In this document: in pieces, positions 7,523 through 15,877 of the stretch
Layout of the letters: the number at the start of each line of letters is the position of its first letter
How positions within the stretch are numbered: the first letter of the stretch is position 1
Origin: RYN-124 sp033851845
GTDB lineage: Bacteria; Actinomycetota; Actinomycetes; Mycobacteriales; SCTD01
Direction of reading: 5' to 3'
Length of the DNA stretch: 64,000 nucleotides
Assembly (NCBI GenBank): GCA_033851845.1
Contig: JAWWOH010000119.1
Location: 1 to 64,000 of the forward strand
The notes under the pieces: model-generated
Databases searched by the model: none
Told to the model about the DNA's origin: nothing
The model's input: only the letters and a program-made list of their open reading frames with translations
Made by a program: the position numbers and the translations under genes

Positions 7523-8773
7523 ATGCCCCTCACCCGCACCCTGTCCCTGCTCGCCCTCCCGCTGCTCGCCGCTGCGACGCTCGCCTCGACCCCGGCCGCC
7601 GCCGCCGGTGGATCGGTCCCCGGCGTCGCCGGCGACGCCCCCGGGCAGGTGGTCCGAGAGCGCGCCGTCTGCGCCGCCCCGGGCGACCCGACCGAGGCCC
7701 GGTGCGCGTCGCACGTCGTCACCCAAGCCGACGGCGTGACCCCCGCCGCCAGCGCCGACTACGCCGGCGGCTTCACGCCCGACCAGCTGCGCGCGGCTTA
7801 CGGCCTCGGCACGGGCATCCCGCTGTCTGGTACGCCGACGATCGCGATCGTCGACGCCTTCGATGCACCGGGCATCGCGACGGACCTGGCTACCTACCGG
7901 TCGCGGTTCGGACTGCCGGCGTGCGATGCCGATTGCTTCACCGTGGCTCGGCCGCAGGGCCAGCCCGCGCCCGACTCGGGGTGGGCGCTGGAGACGGCGC
8001 TCGACGTCGACATGGCGTCGGCCATCTGCCCGGGCTGCCACATCCTGCTGGTGCAGGCCAAGACCAACGCGTGGAGTGACCTGCTCGGCGCCGTCGAGTA
8101 CGCACGTCAACAGCCCGGGGTCGTGGCGATCAGCAACAGCTACGCCGGTGGTGAGTTCCGTGCGGAGCTCACTGACGCCTACAACGGCGCGTTCCAGCGA
8201 GCGCGCCAGCAGGGCATCGCCGTCACAGCGAGCAGCGGTGACGGCGGCTACGGCACGCTCTTCCCGGCGGCGTCGCCCGATGTCGTCGCGGTGGGTGGGA
8301 CGTCGCTCTACCTGAAGACGGACGGCACATACGACCGCGAGACGGCCTGGTCCGGCGCGGGCAGCGGTTGCAGCAGCATCGTCGCGAAGCCGTCGTACCA
8401 GCCGACCGTGAAGGGCTGTGGCAACCGCGCGGTCGCGGACGTGTCGGCCGTGGCGGACCCCAACACCGGCGTCGCTGTGCTGGGTTACGACGGCAACACG
8501 GGGACGAGTGGCTGGATGGTCGTCGGCGGCACCAGCGCGTCGGCCCCGATCATCGCCGCCGGCTACGCGCTCAAGGGACGGACGACGACGACCCCGGTGA
8601 CGACAACAGCGTCCGCGGCGAAGTCGTTGTACAACGCTCCTGCCGGATCGCTGCGCGACGTCACGAGCGGCAGCAACGGCCGTTGCGGGAAGTCGCCGGC
8701 ACTTTGCACTGCCGTCAGTGGCTATGACGGACCCACCGGCGTGGGCACACCGAACGGGCTCGGCGCCTTCTAG
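7523..8773 (+). CDS. Secreted S53-family serine peptidase (sedolisin-like)
   Basis: A 416-residue secreted protease of the sedolisin family. A signal peptide covers residues 1-28. The hallmark Glu-x3-Asp pair is E157 and D161 (WALETALDVDMA), the oxyanion Asp is D240 (ASSGDGG), and the nucleophile is S338 in VGGTSASAP. The C-terminal GYDGPTGVGTPNG motif matches the end of the family fold. Between signal peptide and catalytic core there are only about 60 residues, so the long inhibitory pro-domain usual in this family is missing or very short. Cys pairs (135/139, 169/172, 283/299) suggest disulfides outside the cell. The start is fixed by the -10 box directly upstream. The stop overlaps the stop of the convergent YceH-like gene. 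Confidence 0.88.
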   Translation: MPLTRTLSLLALPLLAAATLASTPAAAAGGSVPGVAGDAPGQVVRERAVCAAPGDPTEARCASHVVTQADGVTPAASADYAGGFTPDQLRAAYGLGTGIPLSGTPTIAIVDAFDAPGIATDLATYRSRFGLPACDADCFTVARPQGQPAPDSGWALETALDVDMASAICPGCHILLVQAKTNAWSDLLGAVEYARQQPGVVAISNSYAGGEFRAELTDAYNGAFQRARQQGIAVTASSGDGGYGTLFPAASPDVVAVGGTSLYLKTDGTYDRETAWSGAGSGCSSIVAKPSYQPTVKGCGNRAVADVSAVADPNTGVAVLGYDGNTGTSGWMVVGGTSASAPIIAAGYALKGRTTTTPVTTTASAAKSLYNAPAGSLRDVTSGSNGRCGKSPALCTAVSGYDGPTGVGTPNGLGAF

Positions 8774-9429
8774 CGGTTCGCATCCAGCGCGGCGCGCAGC
8801 TCGCGGCGCAGCTGCTCGACCTCGGCCCGCAGCTCCTCGACCTGCCGGCCGAGGTCGACCACGTCGATGATGGCGCGCGCAGGCTGCGCCGTCGGCTCTG
8901 CGGCTGGTGTCGGCGTGACCGCCGGCGGGCGAGCCGGCCCGGTCTCGACGAGCAGATCGGCGTACCTCGCCTCCTTCTGACCCGGCTGCCGCTCCAACCG
9001 CTCGGCGAGCGGCTCGGCCCGCTGCGCCAGCTCCAGCAGGACGTCCTCGACCTCCGTGACCGAGCCGAACGAGTGCATGCGCTCGGTGCGGGCCCGGAGC
9101 TCAGCGGCGGTCTGCGGACCGCGCAGCAGCAGCACCGCGAGCACAGCGACGTGACCAGCGGGCAGGTCGAGCGCACGATCGAGCAGGTGCAGGTGCTTCT
9201 CGCTGCGCTCACCCGGCCGGTGAACCGTGCGGAGGAGCTCGCGCTCGCGGAGGCTGCGGACGGCCAGCCGAACCGTCGCCACGTCGTACTGCACAACCGG
9301 GTCGCGGCTGGTCGTCTGGTTGCAGGCCGCGACGAGCGAGTTGTCGGTCAGCGGGTACTGCTGCGGCGTCGTCAGCTGCTTCTCGACCAGGCAGCCGAGG
9401 ACCCGGCCCTCTTCAGCGGTGAGCTCCAC
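8770..9429 (-). CDS. YceH family (DUF480) winged-helix protein
   Basis: A 219-residue member of the YceH/DUF480 family. It begins LTAEEGRVLGCLVEKQLTTP, continues with YPLTDNSLVAACNQ and has a second winged-helix repeat (LRGPQTAAELRARTERM). The family is widespread but its function is not established. The C-terminal 40 residues, after a Pro/Ala linker, form a Leu-heptad stretch (VEELRAEVEQLRREL) typical of a coiled coil. ATG start at 9429. It is divergent from the thioredoxin-like gene (62 bp), and its stop overlaps that of the sedolisin gene. Confidence 0.85.
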   Translation of the reverse strand: MELTAEEGRVLGCLVEKQLTTPQQYPLTDNSLVAACNQTTSRDPVVQYDVATVRLAVRSLRERELLRTVHRPGERSEKHLHLLDRALDLPAGHVAVLAVLLLRGPQTAAELRARTERMHSFGSVTEVEDVLLELAQRAEPLAERLERQPGQKEARYADLLVETGPARPPAVTPTPAAEPTAQPARAIIDVVDLGRQVEELRAEVEQLRRELRAALDANR

Positions 9430-9491
9430 GAGGGCGCAGCGTAGGACGGGCGCCGGAATCGGGCGGGGCAGGCCTCGTGTTGAGTAGAGGT

Positions 9492-10403
9492 ATGCAGAGA
9501 CGTCCCACCGACCTCAACATCGCCGGCGCCATCGACCTGTCGGCGCTCAAGGCGCCCGCATCCCCGCCGGCCGCGCCGACGTCCTCGTCGGCGCACGTGA
9601 TCGACGTGACCGAGGCGACCTTCGAGGCCGAGGTGCTGCAGCGGTCGATGTCCGTGCCGGTGCTCATCGACTTCTGGGCCGACTGGTGCGGGCCGTGCAA
9701 GCAGCTCTCGCCCGTTCTCGAGCGGCTGGCGGAGGCCGACGGCGGTGCCTGGGTGCTCGCCAAGATGGACGTCGACAAGAACCCGGGCATCTCGACGCAG
9801 CTGCAGATCCAGAGCATCCCCACCGTCCTGCTCGCCCTCGGCGGACGGCTGATCCAGGGCTTCACCGGAGCGCTCCCCGAGCGCGACGTGCGGTCGTTCC
9901 TCGACCAGGTGCTGGCGGCGGCGCAGCAGGCCGGGCTGCCCGGTGCGGGCGCAACGACCGAGGCCGGCGATCCGGCGGGGCCGCCGCCGGAGCCCGAGCT
10001 GCTGACCGCGGAGGAGGCGCTCTCCCGCGAGGACTACCCGGCTGCGCTGGCGGCGTACGACGCCCTTCTGCAGCGCAAGCCGAACGACCCCGAAGCAGTG
10101 GCCGGCAAGGCGTGGGCCGGCCTGATGCAACGGACTGCCGGCGTGCAGGACCCGGCCGCCGTGCTCGCGGCTGCGGCTGCGGCTCCGGACGACATCGCCG
10201 CGCAGACCGCGGCCGCCGACGTCGAGATCCTCAGCGAGCAGATCGAGCCCGCGATCGCCCGGCTGGTAGATCTCGTACGACGAACGAGCGGCGACGAGCG
10301 CGACGTGGTGCGGGTGCACCTGCTCGGCCTGCTCGACGCGCTCGACCCGGAGGACCCTCGCGTGCTGGCCGGGCGCAGGTCGCTCGCGAACGCGCTCTTC
10401 TAG
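9492..10403 (+). CDS. Thioredoxin-fold/TPR protein (CnoX/YbbN-like)
   Basis: A 303-residue protein with an N-terminal thioredoxin domain (about residues 35-145) carrying WCGPCK (C66, C69), followed by a tetratricopeptide-like region (about 170-300: EEALSREDYPAALAAYDALL and further helices). This is the architecture of YbbN/CnoX chaperedoxins, which hold unfolding proteins and protect Cys from over-oxidation. Unlike E. coli YbbN, the full CxxC redox pair is present. The ATG at 9492 starts a short Pro/Ala-rich leader ahead of the domain. The stop TAG overlaps the stop of the convergent Asp-box gene. Confidence 0.87.
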   Translation: MQRRPTDLNIAGAIDLSALKAPASPPAAPTSSSAHVIDVTEATFEAEVLQRSMSVPVLIDFWADWCGPCKQLSPVLERLAEADGGAWVLAKMDVDKNPGISTQLQIQSIPTVLLALGGRLIQGFTGALPERDVRSFLDQVLAAAQQAGLPGAGATTEAGDPAGPPPEPELLTAEEALSREDYPAALAAYDALLQRKPNDPEAVAGKAWAGLMQRTAGVQDPAAVLAAAAAAPDDIAAQTAAADVEILSEQIEPAIARLVDLVRRTSGDERDVVRVHLLGLLDALDPEDPRVLAGRRSLANALF

Positions 10404-12307
10404 GACCCGCCCACAACCAGGGGCGGCCCCGAGGTCTGGCGGAACGCGACGCCGTCGGCCGACTGGGCGGCGCCGTTCTCCCCGGTCAGATCCGAGTGGC
10501 CGCCCACCCGCCGGGTGCTGCACTCGGCCAGCGGGGTGCAGGTGTCGGTCGCCGTTCCCCACACCGTGCCGGCCCGGTCCACGACGACGTCCAGGAAGTC
10601 GTACATCCCGCCGCAACGCCCCGCGCAGTCGCCGCGGTGGATCGGGTCGGCCAGACCGCCGGGGTTGGCCACCGCGGACAGGAACGTCGGCTTCGTCGAG
10701 AGCGCGTCCACCGACTCGACCACGTAGCTGAACCAGGGTCGCGTGATGTCTTCATCGTCCTTCGACAGCGTGCCCGGGAACGTGATCGCGATGCGGCCGG
10801 CCGAGCCTGCGGAGATCGACGGGAAGTTGACCGCCTGCACACCGGGGGGAGCGATCATCCGCGGGCGGGACCAGCTGCGGCCGGCGGTCTTGGAGACGGA
10901 GAGGTACGGCAGCTGGTGGACGTCGTCCCACCAGACGTAGTACAGGTTGTCGGCGGCGTCGACCGCGACCGACGTCTGGATGTCGGCGGCGCCGATGTTG
11001 CTGCCCTCGGGCAGAACCGGCACCTCGCTCCACGTGGTCCCGCCGTCCTCGGACACCCCCAGCATCGGCTTTCCGCAGAACCCGCGTGGCAGGAAGACCC
11101 GACCCTTGCTGTCGGTGACGCCGTGGCCGTGCAGGCCGCCGCAGAACCCCGCGCCGTCCGCGTCCGCCTCCGCCGCAGCAAAGGCCGGCTCGCCGCTGTT
11201 GATGAACGTGCGACCGCCGTCGAGGCTGCGGGCGCAGAAGGAGCCGTCGACCTGGTTGACGCAGTAGTAGACGATCTTCGGGAAGGCCGCGTCGGTCGTC
11301 GGTAGGCCTAGGACGGGCGGCCCGGCGAACAGCGTCTGATGGTCGTTGGCGCCGAAGGCGCTGATCGCGGCGCCGCGGGTCCAGGTCTTGCCGAGGTCGT
11401 CGCTGAACGACAGGTACGAACCCGCCAGCGTCAGGTCGACGTCGAAGACGCGCCCGTACTGCTGGTCGACGTAGACGTACGGGTCGAGCGTCACCGGGTG
11501 CCCGTCGCCCGGGACGCCCTGCAGCGGCGGCGGCTGTGCGGACGCCCACGAGCCGTTGCCGTCCGTGGACCGGAGCAGGACGGTGCGCGCCGGCTGCGCG
11601 GGTGCTCCTTCCGGCAAGCCGTCGAACGCGGCCGCGACGAAGAAGGCGTTGCCGTCCTTGTCGACCCCGATCGTCGGCTCCGCCGCGCTGCGTCCCACGT
11701 ACGTCGACCGGAACGCGAGCCGCGGGCCGTCGTACTCGATCGCCGTGTTCGCCGGCTTCCTCTTGGGCTGCTTGCTCAGCGTCGTCCCGTAGTACGCCGC
11801 GAAGCCGTCGCCGCTGAGCTCGGTGTCCGCGCCAAGGTAGGAGACGAACCGTGCTGTCACGGCTGAGGTCCCGAGCGCCACGTACGGCGCGAGTCGGATC
11901 TCGTACGTCCCGGCGGCATTGGGGATCGTCAGCAGGTGGGGCTCACCGGTCCACGTCGAGGCTGCGGCGATGCTGTTGTCGGGTGTGTAGGCGTAGCCGT
12001 AGAAGTCCTTCGGCACCAGCACGGACACTCCACCGTGGTGCGACTCCCAGTACGACCTGGCGACGTCGACGGTCAGCGTGTAGTGGTCGCAGACGACGTT
12101 CAGGGGATCGATGCTCCCCGGTGGGCATGCGACGTTGCGCGAGAACACCCCGGTGGGGCTGCCCACCTGCATGGCCGTCGCGTAGGTCAGCGTCAGCTGC
12201 GTCGGGCCGAGGTGCCCCTCGGCCGGCGTTGCCGCCTGCGCGCCCAGCGTGGTGGCGATGACCGCGACGCCGAGCACGGCAGTGATCAGGGCACGGCGAC
12301 GCGACAC
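10400..12307 (-). CDS. Secreted Asp-box beta-propeller protein (sialidase/exo-glycosidase-like)
   Basis: A 635-residue secreted protein. The start chosen is GTG 12305-12307: it opens a standard signal peptide (SRRRALITAVLGVAVIATT...AQA) and has GGAG 9 nt upstream; the longer frame to 12652 runs into the neighbouring gene's 3' region. Residues about 200-600 hold Asp-box repeats of the form Ser-x-Asp-x-Gly-x-x-Trp/Phe: RSTDGNGSW, FSDDLGKTW, RSLDGGRTF, VSEDGGTTW and VSKTAGRSW, marking a BNR/sialidase-like propeller. I cannot see the Arg triad needed to claim real sialidase activity, so substrate is open. The N-terminal 200 residues look like a beta-rich domain. Confidence 0.75.
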   Translation of the reverse strand: MSRRRALITAVLGVAVIATTLGAQAATPAEGHLGPTQLTLTYATAMQVGSPTGVFSRNVACPPGSIDPLNVVCDHYTLTVDVARSYWESHHGGVSVLVPKDFYGYAYTPDNSIAAASTWTGEPHLLTIPNAAGTYEIRLAPYVALGTSAVTARFVSYLGADTELSGDGFAAYYGTTLSKQPKRKPANTAIEYDGPRLAFRSTYVGRSAAEPTIGVDKDGNAFFVAAAFDGLPEGAPAQPARTVLLRSTDGNGSWASAQPPPLQGVPGDGHPVTLDPYVYVDQQYGRVFDVDLTLAGSYLSFSDDLGKTWTRGAAISAFGANDHQTLFAGPPVLGLPTTDAAFPKIVYYCVNQVDGSFCARSLDGGRTFINSGEPAFAAAEADADGAGFCGGLHGHGVTDSKGRVFLPRGFCGKPMLGVSEDGGTTWSEVPVLPEGSNIGAADIQTSVAVDAADNLYYVWWDDVHQLPYLSVSKTAGRSWSRPRMIAPPGVQAVNFPSISAGSAGRIAITFPGTLSKDDEDITRPWFSYVVESVDALSTKPTFLSAVANPGGLADPIHRGDCAGRCGGMYDFLDVVVDRAGTVWGTATDTCTPLAECSTRRVGGHSDLTGENGAAQSADGVAFRQTSGPPLVVGGS

Positions 12308-12450
12308 GAAACAACTCCAAGCAGGGGGACTGGGTCGCTGCTGGTTCGGGGCGCCACGAGGAACTCCTGCTTCACCTGCCGTCGACCTCGGCGGTATGGC
12401 CCGTCGACCACAGCTCTGTCCGAATCGGGGAGTGGTCGCGCCTCCCGAGC

Positions 12451-12490
12451 GGTGTCGCCGGCGTACGGGCGGTGTCGCCGGCGTACGGGC
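12451..12490. repeat. Perfect 20-bp tandem duplication
   Basis: GGTGTCGCCGGCGTACGGGC occurs at 12451-12470 and again immediately at 12471-12490, followed by a partial third start (GGTG). It lies in the 190-bp gap between the serine hydrolase gene and the Asp-box gene. The gap holds no gene and no clear promoter. Confidence 0.9.
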
Positions 12491-12497
12491 GGTGCCC

Positions 12498-13736
12498 CTA
12501 GTCGACGAGCGACGTGTAGACGAGCTGGCGGAGCTCGCTGCGGATCGGATAGGTGCTCGACGGCAGCAGCTGCGTGTAGAAGGCCGCGGTGATCTGCTCG
12601 TGCGGGTCGACCCAGAACGCCGTGCTCGCTGCGCCTCCCCAGGTGAACTCACCGGCCGACGCGGGCACCTTCAGCGCGACCGGGTCGACGAGCACGCCGA
12701 AGCCGAGCCCGAAGCCCATGCCGTCGTAGCTCGTCTCCGCGAACTGGCCGCGCGCGACTGAGGTGAGCATGGCGCCGCCGGGCAGGTGGTTCTTCGTCAT
12801 GTACGCCAAGGTCCGCGGCGACAGGATCCGTACGCCGTCCAGCGCGCCGCGGCCGAGCAGCATCCGCGTGAAGCGGTCGTAGTCGTGAGCGGTCGAGATC
12901 AGCCCGCCACCGCCACCGAGCCAGGACGGCCGCTTGAGCGCCCCCTTGCCGATGACGTCGTACCGGAACGCCTCGCCGGTGCCCGGCATCGGCGCGTAGA
13001 GCGCAGCCAGCCGCGATGCGTCGGCCTCGTCGACCCACCACCGGGTGTCGGTCATGCCCAGCGGAGCGAGCATCCTCTCGGCGAAGATCTCGTCGAGGCT
13101 CTGCCCGGTGAGCACCTCGCACACGCGACCGACGACGTCCGTCGCGACGGAGTAGTTCCAGCCCGTGCCCGGCTCGAACAGCAACGGCATCGACGCCCAC
13201 AGGTCGCACAGCGCCGCGAGGTCCATCCCCGGCGGCTGCGCGAAATCCGACCCGGCCAGGCGGTACATCTCGTCGACCGGGCTGGACTTGGTGAACCCGT
13301 AGGTCAGCCCCGCGGTGTGTGTCAGCAGGTGCCACATCCGCATCGGCTCGGTCGCCGGGACCGTCTTCGGCTTGTCGGCCGGGCCGTCGCGGTAGACCCG
13401 CATGTCGGCGAAGGCCGGCAAATAGCGACCGACCTCGTCGTTGAGCGAGAAGGCGCCCTCCTCGTAGAGCTGCATCGCGACGACGCTGGTGACCGGCTTC
13501 GTCATCGAGTAGATGCGCCAGAGGGTGTCCTGCTCGACCGGCAGCCCGGCCTCGATGTCGCGCAGTCCGTACGTCGAGCTGTGCGCCCGCTTGCCGCGCC
13601 GGCTCACCACGACCTGCCAGCCGGCGAGCCGGCCGTCGTCGACGTACCTGGCGAGGTGCCGGTCGATCCGTGCGAGCCGCGCCGGGTCGAAGCCCACCTC
13701 GCCCGGCTCGACCTCGATGTCCACGTTGCTTCCCAT
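12498..13736 (-). CDS. Beta-lactamase-family serine hydrolase (EstB-like esterase)
   Basis: A 412-residue member of the class C beta-lactamase/penicillin-binding-protein-like family. The nucleophile motif SxxK is SMTK (in WRIYSMTKPVTS, about residue 78) and the Tyr motif is YSV (GWNYSVATDVVG). A GGGGG loop (WLGGGGGLIS) and GGAAST near the C-terminus complete the fold. There is no signal peptide, so it is probably a cytoplasmic esterase or amidase rather than a resistance enzyme. ATG 13734-13736 is exactly the predicted transcription start from the minus-strand TATTCT box. It is divergent from the acyl-CoA ligase with only 17 bp between start codons. Confidence 0.87.
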   Translation of the reverse strand: MGSNVDIEVEPGEVGFDPARLARIDRHLARYVDDGRLAGWQVVVSRRGKRAHSSTYGLRDIEAGLPVEQDTLWRIYSMTKPVTSVVAMQLYEEGAFSLNDEVGRYLPAFADMRVYRDGPADKPKTVPATEPMRMWHLLTHTAGLTYGFTKSSPVDEMYRLAGSDFAQPPGMDLAALCDLWASMPLLFEPGTGWNYSVATDVVGRVCEVLTGQSLDEIFAERMLAPLGMTDTRWWVDEADASRLAALYAPMPGTGEAFRYDVIGKGALKRPSWLGGGGGLISTAHDYDRFTRMLLGRGALDGVRILSPRTLAYMTKNHLPGGAMLTSVARGQFAETSYDGMGFGLGFGVLVDPVALKVPASAGEFTWGGAASTAFWVDPHEQITAAFYTQLLPSSTYPIRSELRQLVYTSLVD

Positions 13737-13741
13737 GTCGG

Positions 13742-13748
13742 GAGAATA
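13742..13748. promoter_or_regulatory. Shared bidirectional -10 element
   Basis: On the minus strand TATTCT (13743-13748) predicts +1 at 13736, the A of the hydrolase ATG. On the plus strand GAGAAT (13742-13747) predicts +1 at 13754, the G of the ligase GTG. The two hexamers overlap by five bases, so one short symmetrical patch could serve both leaderless transcripts. Confidence 0.5.
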
Positions 13749-13753
13749 GGTGC

Positions 13754-15193
13754 GTGGGCGTCATGTCGATCGGCCGGGCGTTCGGCTGGCATGCGGAGCA
13801 GGACCCCGACCGCCCGTCCGTCACCGACTCGAGCAGCAGCGTCAGCCGGCGCGAGCTCGACCTGGCCAGCAACCGGCTGGCCCGGGCGTACGGCGAGCTC
13901 GGCGTCCGCCGCGACGACCTCGTCACGATCGGCCTGCCCAACAGCGTGGAGTACTTCGTCGCCTGCGCCGCGGTCTGGAAGCTGGGTGCCACGCCGCAAC
14001 CCGTCTCGGCGAAGCTGCCGCCGGCTGAGCTCGAAGCCGTCGTCGACCTCGCCGACCCGCCACTGCTGGTAGGGCTCGACCTCCCCGGTCGCAACAGCGT
14101 CCCGGCCGGCTTCGACGCGAGCGGGTACGACGACGCGCCGCTCCCCGACTCGGTCGCGGCGTCGTGGAAGGCACCGACTTCCGGCGGCAGCACCGGGCGA
14201 CCCAAGCTGATCCTGTCCGGCACGCCCGGCGAGGTCGACCCGAGCATCGCGGCCGTGCCGTACATCCCACGCGACGGCGTCCAGCTCGTGCCCGGCCCGC
14301 TGTACCACAACGGCCCGTTCATCTACTCCATGCGCGGGCTGCTCAGTGGGCAGTCGCTCGTCGTCATGGAGCGGTTCGACGCGGAGCGCGTGTTGCAGCT
14401 CGTCGAGCAGCAGCGCGTGACGTGGATGCTGCTCGTGCCGACGATGATGCAGCGCATCTGGCGGCTGCCGGAGTCCGTTCGTTCGTCGTACGACGTCTCC
14501 TCGCTCGAGATGATCCTGCACCTCGGTGCACCGTGCCCGGCCTGGTTGAAGCGGGCCTGGATCGACTGGCTCGGTCCCGAGCGCGTCGTCGAGCTGTACG
14601 CCGGAACTGAGTCGCAGGGCGTCACCGTGATCGACGGCCGGGAGTGGCTGGAACGGCCCGGATCTGTCGGCCGGCCGGTGCTCGGCTCGCGCTTCCGGGT
14701 GCTCGACGAGCACGGTCGCGACGTGCCGGCGGGGACCGTCGGCGAGATCTACATGATGCCCGCGGATGGCCCGGGGACGACGTACACCTATCGCGGTGCC
14801 GAGCCACGCGGCGTCGACGGGTGGGAGTCCCTCGGCGACCTCGGTCACCTGGACGAGGACGGCTACCTCTACCTCGCCGACCGCAGTGCAGACCTCATCC
14901 TGTCCGGCGGCGCCAACGTCTACCCCGCGGAGGTCGAGGCCGCGATCGATGCCCATCCCGCGGTGCGGTCCAGCGCAGTGATCGGACTGCCCGACGACGA
15001 CCTGGGAGAGCGCGTGCACGCCGTGGTCGACATCGCGGAGCACGACGTCTCGACCGAGGCGCTGCTCGCGCACGTCCGCGAGCGGCTGGTCCGCTACAAG
15101 GTGCCGCGGACCATCGAGATCGTCCGCGAGCCGTTGCGCGACGACGCCGGCAAGATCCGTCGTTCGGCGTTGCGGGCCGCTCGCCTGCCGTGA
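13754..15193 (+). CDS. AMP-dependent acyl-CoA synthetase/ligase
   Basis: A 479-residue ANL-superfamily enzyme that activates a carboxylic acid as acyl-AMP and transfers it to CoA. The phosphate loop is TSGGSTGRPK; further motifs are YAGTES, GDLGHLDEDGYLYLADRSAD and the C-terminal catalytic Lys in DDAGKIRRSAL. At this length it lacks extra domains. The sequence feel is closest to the bile-acid/steroid-type CoA ligases (BaiB-like) rather than long-chain FadD, but substrate is not readable. GTG 13754 is preferred over ATG 13763 because it coincides with the predicted transcription start. It shares a bidirectional promoter with the serine hydrolase, so their products may act on the same compound. 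Confidence 0.85.
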   Translation: MGVMSIGRAFGWHAEQDPDRPSVTDSSSSVSRRELDLASNRLARAYGELGVRRDDLVTIGLPNSVEYFVACAAVWKLGATPQPVSAKLPPAELEAVVDLADPPLLVGLDLPGRNSVPAGFDASGYDDAPLPDSVAASWKAPTSGGSTGRPKLILSGTPGEVDPSIAAVPYIPRDGVQLVPGPLYHNGPFIYSMRGLLSGQSLVVMERFDAERVLQLVEQQRVTWMLLVPTMMQRIWRLPESVRSSYDVSSLEMILHLGAPCPAWLKRAWIDWLGPERVVELYAGTESQGVTVIDGREWLERPGSVGRPVLGSRFRVLDEHGRDVPAGTVGEIYMMPADGPGTTYTYRGAEPRGVDGWESLGDLGHLDEDGYLYLADRSADLILSGGANVYPAEVEAAIDAHPAVRSSAVIGLPDDDLGERVHAVVDIAEHDVSTEALLAHVRERLVRYKVPRTIEIVREPLRDDAGKIRRSALRAARLP

Positions 15194-15232
15194 CGGTCGG
15201 CAACCTCCCTGGAAAGCCGCCCACAGACTCTC

Positions 15233-15238
15233 TACCGT
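15233..15238 (+). promoter_or_regulatory. -10 box of the small secreted protein gene
   Basis: TACCGT ends six bases before GTG 15245, so the predicted +1 is the G of the start codon. This supports the GTG over the in-frame ATG two codons later. Confidence 0.45.
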
Positions 15239-15244
15239 GGACGA

Positions 15245-15865
15245 GTGCTGATGCGGCCGCTCCTCATCGTCGGGTGCCTGCTGCTCCCGATGCCCGGCTG
15301 GGCCGTCGCCGCCCCGGCGCACTGCCCTCAGCTGGTGGACCCCGCCGGGGACCAGAACCCGGCGGAAGACGCCGCGGCGGATCTGCTCGGCGTGACCATC
15401 GGCTCCGACGGCAGCAGCGTGACGGTCGTGCTGCGGTACGGCGGTGAGCAGCCCGCGCCGACGCCGCTCACGGGCCACGAGTACAGCGTTGACCTGAACA
15501 CCGGCGAGGCCGGCCTCACGGCAGACGCGTTGACCAGCCCGACCGGCACGGACTTCGCGGTCTACCGACATGCGGTCAGTGAGGGCACATCCGGTTCTTC
15601 GGCGTCCGGGGGGACAGGGATCGGCCGGCCGGCCGGCCGGCTCGACACGACGGCGCACACGGTGACGATGACCATCCCGTTCGCGATGGCGGCCGACATC
15701 CTGCGCGCGAGGCAGCAGCTCGAGATCTCCGCGCGAACGGCCGTGTCGGTCATGACGCCGCCGGTAGCCGGTTACCGGCTATTCACGGGTAACGGGAGTG
15801 ACCAGAGCGACCGCCCCGTGCGCTACCGCGTCGGTGTTCGCTCCTGCGCCGTACGCGCGGCCTAG
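15245..15865 (+). CDS. Hypothetical small secreted protein
   Basis: A 206-residue protein with an N-terminal signal peptide (RPLLIVGCLLLPMPGWAVA, cleavage near residue 22). The remainder looks beta-rich, with DPAGDQ near the mature N-terminus and a C-terminal RYRVGVRSC; two Cys (C27 and the one near the end) could pair. The opening resembles secreted proteins with a DPxGD metal-binding start, but I recognise no family. A Ser/Gly-rich loop (SGSSASGGTG) sits mid-protein. It converges with glgB, 12 bp away. Confidence 0.72.
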   Translation: MLMRPLLIVGCLLLPMPGWAVAAPAHCPQLVDPAGDQNPAEDAAADLLGVTIGSDGSSVTVVLRYGGEQPAPTPLTGHEYSVDLNTGEAGLTADALTSPTGTDFAVYRHAVSEGTSGSSASGGTGIGRPAGRLDTTAHTVTMTIPFAMAADILRARQQLEISARTAVSVMTPPVAGYRLFTGNGSDQSDRPVRYRVGVRSCAVRAA

Positions 15866-15877
15866 CGTCCCACCCGC

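Noticed and set aside
10400..12307. Calling the Asp-box protein a true sialidase
   Set aside because: Asp-box repeats are shared by many propeller proteins and the Arg triad and Tyr/Glu of sialidases are not visible.
12308..12652. Longer version of the Asp-box protein (frame continues to 12652)
   Set aside because: The added 115 residues are Arg/Ser-rich, would hide a clear signal peptide and run into the serine hydrolase gene.
15619..15640. Run of GGCC repeats inside the small secreted protein gene
   Set aside because: It encodes an ordinary Gly-Arg-Pro-Ala-Gly-Arg stretch and keeps frame; no sign of a recombination or regulatory site.
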